From contig NC_134023.1 in assembly GCF_040712315.1 (NCBI RefSeq), positions 15,075,442-15,139,441 on the forward strand: 64,000 nt of DNA, read 5' to 3'. The position numbers and the translations under genes were made by a program. This document shows positions 57,594 to 64,000 of this stretch, piece after piece. Numbering within the stretch: the first letter of the stretch is position 1; each line of letters begins with the position of its first letter. Origin of the DNA: Castanea sativa (Eukaryota > Streptophyta > Magnoliopsida > Fagales > Fagaceae). A model generated the notes under the pieces. It ran no database searches, had not been told where the DNA came from, and saw only the letters and a list, made by a program, of their open reading frames with translations.

Positions 57594-60178
57594 ATATCTT
57601 TGGAAATTCTAATTGTCCATTGGGTGAAATTCTCAAGCCTTGTGATTGCATGAAATGACATTTTTTTTTTTTAATTTTTACCCTTGAAATTTGTGAAATG
57701 ACAAAATTACCCCCTAGACCAAGGTTTTTGAGAAATTTAAATTTTAGTCTGATTATAAAATGATGTATTTATAATGATTTTTTAAAAATAACATTAGATG
57801 CTTATGTCACGGTCATCCTCTCTCAGCATTGCCTTTTCCTGTTAATTATTTCACCATTTCCTTTTATTTCCAAAATTGTATATTAAATATTTAAAAAGAG
57901 TATTTATTTATTAAGACTCCTTAAATAAAAGTAAGTCTACTACTACAACAATTTTTATAAATTTGGTCACAACTCGCTTATGTTAAGAGTTGTAAGTAGT
58001 GAAAAAAAATGGTAGGTCTATATGAATCCATAATTTCATCACTCATAAATTGCTACGTGAACAAATCGTAGCAAAAGTTGTGAAAATAGTCATAACACTT
58101 ACTCTATTAAGTAATAAACATTCAGCGTGGGTAACGTGCCTTTTTCTAGATAATTTGTACTATTTCTCAGTACTTTGTTTTGTTTTGTACTAAGTACTAA
58201 CGATTATCAAGCTTGTTTTAAAAGTTGAATATTTCCAAAAGGTTAATTTGGTTGTTTACCCACAAAAGTAATTTAGTTAGGCTAACTAATCAGATCTCTT
58301 TTCATCTATAATTGAAATTGAAAATATCTATGTTGTGTCTTGATAAAAATGACTAATGAGGCACGTTCCAAAATTTGGCCATTTATGATTACGGCTAATT
58401 GTGGCAGACCGCAGACTTGTCCAAATATCCAAGCAAGCGAAGAACGGGAAAGCTCCTTAGGCATTATTATGCTTTTTAATAACTTCATTTTTCCTCTGTG
58501 TCCCATTCACTGAAGCCAAGCTCTTTCTCCCAATCTTGACATATGTTATTAGCTGATTGCACATCTTTTAAAATCTTAAGAATTCCATTTAATCCAGGAA
58601 AATGGAAAAGTTACCTGGTTCAAAAAAAATTTTAAAAGTTATTTATAAAAAAATAATAATAATAATTAATTTGAATATTAAAAATTTCCGGTTTATTAAC
58701 CTTTATATGTTTACATTTATGGTTTTAAGTGTATACATTTGCATGAACAATGCACAATATGCAATCTTGTATATTATTCATGCAAATGTGTACAATGGTG
58801 TACATGTTTAATTAATCGACAATATAAATTGTACATAATCATTTGTAAATGTAACAAACATAATTTTCCTTCCATTTAACAATGAACCATACAAATTTTG
58901 GTATCTTTCACGTATTTTTATTGAAGGCATTTAAAGTTTAAATTCTCAACTTCCAACTATCAAATTTATTTATAAAAAAACAAAAAATAAAATAAAATTA
59001 AAATCACACAAATCTCAAATCAAACTTCCAGCAAATTCTCAAGGAAGTACAACAGGCATTGAGGCAAATAATTTCTTCATTTTCTCAATGTCAATCCTTG
59101 TTAACCAGTACCTTTGATGCTTTCTAGTGTTTTCCCATGTCTTTTTAAGATAATAAAACAAAATTATCAAATTGAAGCCAATTTGATTTGATATTTTTGT
59201 GTAAGTGGCACGCATGTAATAAAACCCCTCTCTCCTGTACAGAGGCCACACCTTCCCAGTGTAACTTCTAATATAAGCTCTCATTTCTCTCTCTCTTTGC
59301 AAGTAGACAAAGAAAACTTTAGTATCTTGTTATTATCAAAATGAAGAGTGATGAATGAGTATTTGGCCCCTTTTTAACTCTCAATACAAAACAAATGTAA
59401 TGAAATGAAGTATTGAACAAAAATTAGTTTCATGCAAAATTGAGTGGTAACAACTTACAAATAAATTATTTTCCCATCCTACTCAGTTCACTCAAATATT
59501 CTCTCTTGTTTTTGATGTTTGAAAGGCTGAAATATCATAAATCGAACTAAGCATTCAAAACTGGTTTGGTCTAACAAGCCTAAAATGTAGAATGTTTCCC
59601 TTAACCAGTTTTTCTTGATATGAGTGTTCTATAAAAGTGACTGTATAAACTAGAAAAAATAGATTCTTACGTTAAAATAAAAGGAAAATTTTAGACTGGC
59701 TGATGTAAATGCTCTAAGGTTCCAATTTGTATGCTATACAATCATAAATTGCATAGAAAGAGAGAGGTTGGGGTCAATTTTGTAGAAATGAAGACTTTTT
59801 TAACTAATAACCTGTTTTTTCCTATTAGTGTAACTTGACCCAAGAACAAGTAAAATGCATGCACTGTAGATCCTGTTAATAATCTGATCCAAAGGCCTTT
59901 CCCTCTGAATTGTACAACGAAGGCCGCGAGGCACATACTAGACAGTCTAGATTCCCACCTAGAGACCATGCCCCAAGATTGACATGGGGTCCTACATGAT
60001 GCCGGCCTCATCTTCTAACAACCCCTGATGCATAGTAGAATATAACAGAGTTTAATGGCAAGCATAACCATTAACAGGTCATATTCTAAAGAAGAAGCTT
60101 TGTTGAAGCATTCAACTTTCAATTGCAAGGAAAATGCTCAAGACTAAACAATAAAATTAATGCTTATTTGATACTATC
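57594..60178. other. Intergenic, no firm gene
   Basis: AT-rich. An inverted repeat GTATACATTTGCATGAA (58731-58747) / TTCATGCAAATGTGTAC (about 58777-58793) could form a hairpin. A minus-strand frame at 59039-59302 (starting MQREREMRAYIRSY) has no family I recognise. Nothing else stands out. Confidence 0.3.
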
Positions 60179-60876
60179 GCTAGATTCATAAAAACAGATC
60201 ACTTCTAAAGTTTTGTCCCAAATTCACATCTCATTGTCTCATAGCCATTAATTCAAAGCCACTTACATTAGATAAGTGTGGGAAACTTTACTTGTAAGTC
60301 ATCCAATAGAACTAGCCTCACTTCAAGACTGCAGTCCTCAGTCTCACTTGCTGGGACTTCTCCTCTTTTTCTCTTCACCAAATGGCCGAATGGCCTTTCC
60401 CTTTTATTTCTTTCACCTTTTCTTCTTTTCTTCCTTCCACACTCTTCACATCAAATCACAATAAATGCAAGCCACTTAGTTTGACTTTGCTTCACCCAAA
60501 ATCTCTTTTCTTCAGCTCTCCCTTAGCCGAATGACCCTTGCCTGTTCCTTCTTTCTTCCTTCAGCGTGTCCAACACGCCTAAGCCAATCAACTTAATAAC
60601 TCATGCTAACTTTTGTACTTGATGAAGAATCTTAAGAAATATGAAAGACATGCTCATTAAATGAGCATGTCTGTTACGTGGGCTGGACTCATGGTGCAGT
60701 GCACCCAACAAAATGCTCAAGACTGTAGCTAGATTCATAAAAACAGATCACTTCTAAAGTTTTGTCCCAAATTCACAACTCATTGTCTCATAGAAATTAA
60801 CTCAAAGCCACTTACATTAGATAAGTGTGGGAAACTTTACTTGTAAGTCAACCAATAGAACTAGTCTCACTTGAAA
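60179..60876. repeat. Direct duplication of about 149 bp, spacing 549 bp
   Basis: TAGATTCATAAAAACAGATC starts at 60181 and again at 60730, and the copies stay alike through ACTTGTAAGTCANCCAATAGAACTAG. The unit between contains AGACATGCTCATT-A-AATGAGCATGTCT (about 60647-60673), a perfect 13-bp-arm palindrome. It lies about 1 kb downstream of the TNL stop, so it may be gene-flanking DNA. Confidence 0.8.
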
Positions 60877-60924
60877 TTTAGCCTATAAAAATCATTGTAA
60901 CTAAAACCATATAATTCATCCCTG

Positions 60925-60955
<31 letters not shown>

Positions 60956-61834
60956 TATATCCTGACTCCACTGACATTATCAAACAAGATGCATGAATAT
61001 GTCATTGAATAATTTAAACCATTATGACTGAAATGATATACAAATTCATTAAAACATAATATGATTTAGAGAAAAAAAAAAATCCAAAACATGGTCTGGC
61101 TGATTGAAATATATGCAGGTGCACATCCAATAGCAGTAGACTCATTTGAAATTCTTGCTATCAAAATCCTCCTTATTTAGCAGCCAGTCGAAGTATAACA
61201 GAACCTGAACGTCATCTTCTGCAGAAATGCCAATCTTCATCATCATCACCTACAAATATGTGAGAACTTGAGTTATTATGATATTCTAACAACAACAACA
61301 ACAACAAAAAAAAAAAAAAAAAAAAAAAAGAAAGTAATTAATAATTCGCTCATACTGTTGAGTGAGTAATTGGAGTTGCTTCTTGCCTGCTTAGGCATCA
61401 CACCAATGACATGTAGAGAAGAAAATAAGTCTCTACTTTTGGCTGTTTAAAAATTTATCAGGAAAAAATGTCCGACATTTGCGAGCATGAGGTGAATATA
61501 AAAAATAGCATAATACTCTGAAACTTACAAATTGGATGCCAAAATAGGACTGAGTCATCTACCTACCAGCAAAATCACTGAAGCAAAAAAACCTGAGACA
61601 AAAAACAAAAAATTTGTAAGCAAAAATCTTCGCACTCCGGGTGTAAAATTGGATGTGTCCTAGGATTGTTAAAAAGAAAAAGGATTGGATTGTACTTGTC
61701 AGCAACGAAACCAACTCTACAGCTCGAAAGGAAAAAAAGATAAAACAGTCTTTTTTTTTTTTTTGTTATTTATTAAAGACTCGTAACAGGAAGGATGTTT
61801 TGAGAGTCATTACCCTTCATTGGAGAATCTTTCC
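60877..61834. other. 3' flank of the TNL gene
   Basis: A and AT runs (about 60927-60960), an AAC repeat with a 25+ nt A run (about 61289-61329) and no recognisable coding. It probably includes the 3' untranslated region of the TNL gene. Confidence 0.4.
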
Positions 61835-63976
61835 TTATCTTTTTCTCTTTTTTGTTTCAGAAGCATGACTACCTTGTGCTTCTTGTGCAATTTCTGAGTT
61901 AATCTCTTCCACATCTTCTTCATATACCAAACGGACTCCACACATCGGCACCTCAGTGTGTGGACTAGAGGTCTCAAATTTAACCTCAATATGACTGCAT
62001 TGATCACCATTCGGAACAGTAGAAAGCCAATCATCACGAGACAAATACAATAGCCAAATGTGGTCCACACTAAATGACACCTTAAAGAAGATTTCAGAGG
62101 CATAATGACCGCGAGACCTATCACCCATGCTTATCACATTAGCTCTAAAGCCAAATGTCTCACCGGAAACATCAAACTCACCAACAGAATTAGGAGAATA
62201 TGAAATTTGGAGGCAGAGAATGAATCCCATCCACCTACTATTACACCAATTTGGAGGCAGCGTTATGAATACTGATTTGCCTGAGCTTTGATGCGTTAAC
62301 AAATGCCAAATTTCAGTTCTGGGAATAATTATCTGAAATTCAGTTCCAGATCTATCCTGTTTCCTTCCGATAGGAGTTTCATTTCCAGGTTTTAGACGAA
62401 GCCCCTGTACCATTAAAAAAAAATGTTACTCCATTTAACATTGAGAGAGAGGAGGTGGTAATACCATGCATCAGATGCATGAGAGAGAAGACATTACCTG
62501 TAAGTAACGGTTCAATATTGTATGTGCCACACTGCTTACACTCTCATTATCTGGACGCCACTTAGAGTTTGGAAAAATGCTGGGTTCAAACAGTACTAGT
62601 GGTTTAGTTAGTGATGGTTCTAGGGAATAACAATGTTGAGCATTTATATATCTCACGGTTGATGGAAGGCCTGACAATGATCGAAGCATACTGCAGTTGC
62701 TCAAATCAAGAGCTTCCAGTTTCGGAAGTTGACTAATGCTTGCAGGTAGGTTGACAAAACTGTTTCCACTTAGTGTTAAATACTTTAATGAGGAGAAGCA
62801 ACCAATACCATTAAGCCCTATGTCTTCAAGTTGAAACATCCTACTCAGTTTAAGTTGTTTTAGGGAAAACTCAGGCCTCGCAGAAAAATTAGTCTCTAAT
62901 GGCTCTCCACATCCACAATCTTCCAAGTCAAGAATGGAAGAGGGAATTTCTCTAATGGCAGTTCCACTCAAATCAAGTTCCTTTAAACACTTCATTTTCC
63001 AAAGGCTATCAGGCAGGTTGGTAAGGCGTGAGCATTCGGAAAGAATGAGTTCTTCAAGTGACCTCAAACTAGTTATGTTTCTTGGAAGACATTCAAGATT
63101 TCTGCAGTATTCTAGATTTAGTAAAGTAAGAGCAGTCAAGCACTCAATTGATGAGGGTAGTTTCTCGATAGCAGTACAACCCAAATAAAGTTGTGATAGG
63201 CTTTTCATAATCCCCTTAAATTCTGGAATCTTCTTGATACTTGAACAGCCAGAAAGATTAAGAATTGTAAGGGACTCCATTTTAGAAGTCATACTCGGAA
63301 GATTGGTAAGAGATTTGCAACTTTGTACATCTAAAACATTAAGCTTACTAAGTTGTCCAATAGATGGGTGGATCTCAACCAAACTTCTACAGCATGTGAG
63401 ATTTAGTCTCTCAAGTCTCGGAACCCCTGAGAAGTCAGGTGTCTGAATAAGGTTATAGGAATCTCGAAGATTGATGCATTTCAGCTTGCCCAAATACTGT
63501 TTAAAAAAATTCCATTAAACATAGAATTTATTTACTTTAGTAAGATAAATAAATTCTTTATATTAAGGAAATTTCATTAATGAAAGGAGGAAACTCAAAT
63601 ACGCAGGGAGTGCATTGAAGCTACTCGTAAAGTAAAGAAATAATAATAAGTACTAGCAGTAGAAATGGAGCTTAATGAACAAAATTACCTTGACTCCTTC
63701 CCAAAGATATTTAATTTTGCTAGACTGTAAATTAAGTTCAACAAGCTCTTTTGGTTGGAAAGTGGATGGCAAACTTTTTGAAGAATACCCAATCCATTGC
63801 AGAAATTTTAGGGTGTCAGAAACAAGATTGAGGCCATTCGGGATATGCACGCTATGAATTTTAAGCAATCTAAGATCATACATCTTTGAAAAAGCTTCGG
63901 GAAAGTCTTCAAAATTGCAGTATCCTCTTTCCCATTCATAAGGGTTTAGGACTATGGCTTGAATTGTTTCTGTTGC
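61835..63976 (-). CDS. TIR-NBS-LRR (TNL) disease-resistance protein, LRR and C-terminal exons; 5' part off the window
   Basis: Three phase-0 exons are visible. 63976-63689 (96 codons) starts after TCTCAG with ATETIQAIVLNPYEW, the usual beginning of the post-NBS exon, and ends LVELNLQSSKIKYLWEGVK (LRR_3 motif). 63496-62498 (333 codons) is leucine-rich repeats of the L-x-x-L-N-L-S-x-C type (INLRDSYNLIQTPDFSG, LTILNLSGCSSIKKIPEF, LKELDLSGTAIREIP). 62404-61835 (189 codons plus stop) is the C-JID/post-LRR domain (LTHQSSGKSVFITLPPNW, WMGFILCL, CGVRLVYEED). All donors are GTAA and all acceptors CAG. TIR and NB-ARC exons should lie beyond position 64000. The product would be an intracellular immune receptor; LRR and C-JID domains act in effector recognition. 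The end is basic (ETKKRKR), resembling a nuclear localisation signal. No lesion is seen in this part. Confidence 0.92.
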
Positions 63977-64000
63977 CTGAGAATCAAAAGAAAATGATCG

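Noticed and set aside
59039..59302. 87-residue minus-strand frame (MQREREMRAY...)
   Set aside because: No family recognised, no clear promoter or splice context; too short to support.
59742..60011. 89-residue minus-strand frame downstream of the TNL gene
   Set aside because: No recognisable domain; position fits 3' flank DNA.
62934..63446. + strand frames opposite the LRR exon
   Set aside because: Antisense shadows of the TNL coding exon.

Overview
The window is nuclear DNA of a flowering plant, most likely a woody eudicot. Three things show this: very AT-rich intergenic DNA, intron-containing genes of plant-only families (S-domain receptor kinase, thaumatin-like protein, TIR-NBS-LRR resistance protein), and a dense load of plant-type transposons. 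The genus cannot be fixed from sequence alone; a rosid, perhaps Fagaceae, is a guess. There are no operons, CRISPR arrays or bacterial features. Genes occupy well under a fifth of the window; the rest is nested and decaying mobile DNA.

Layout. (1) 286-3387 (-): a ZmPK1-like S-domain receptor kinase whose kinase exon is cut by a 673-bp hAT element with a perfect 8-bp target duplication. (2) 3.5-11.7 kb: two more hAT elements, several copies of a duplicated upstream region ('R') of a CCCH zinc-finger gene, and a 5'-truncated LINE. (3) 11.77-17.06 kb: a 5.3-kb Mutator-like element with long terminal inverted repeats and a 9-bp target duplication, holding a GC-rich nested hairpin and another hAT. 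(4) 17.1-21.4 kb: the first exon and promoter of a CCCH zinc-finger (ZFWD-like) gene, a transposon-protein remnant, and another R copy carrying a PIF/Harbinger insertion. (5) 21.9-23.1 kb: a long-inverted-repeat Mutator-like element. (6) 24.7-31.7 kb: two copies of an inositol-transporter-like pseudo-exon around a 5.6-kb PIF/Harbinger transposon with both expected proteins (Myb-like and DDE transposase), itself carrying a 620-bp hAT. (7) 31.7-36.4 kb and 44.7-50.3 kb: two diverged direct copies of one segment, which differ by dated insertions, a kinase pseudogene in copy 1 and a GC-rich, organelle-like island in copy 2. Between them lie a LINE remnant, a Harbinger-like MITE and a 1.4-kb solo copia-type LTR. 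(8) 51-54 kb: Helitron-like sequence. (9) 55181-56127 (+): an intact thaumatin-like protein gene. (10) 56.8 kb: a near-perfect 120-bp palindrome. (11) 61835-63976 (-): the LRR and C-terminal exons of a TNL resistance gene that continues beyond the right edge.

The two genes that look able to work here (thaumatin-like protein and TNL) and the broken receptor kinase all belong to defence and perception families, common neighbours in plant genomes. Nothing shows that they act together. I found no convincing new multi-gene system. The most informative content is the record of insertions, with several insertion sites confirmed by an unoccupied copy elsewhere in the same window.
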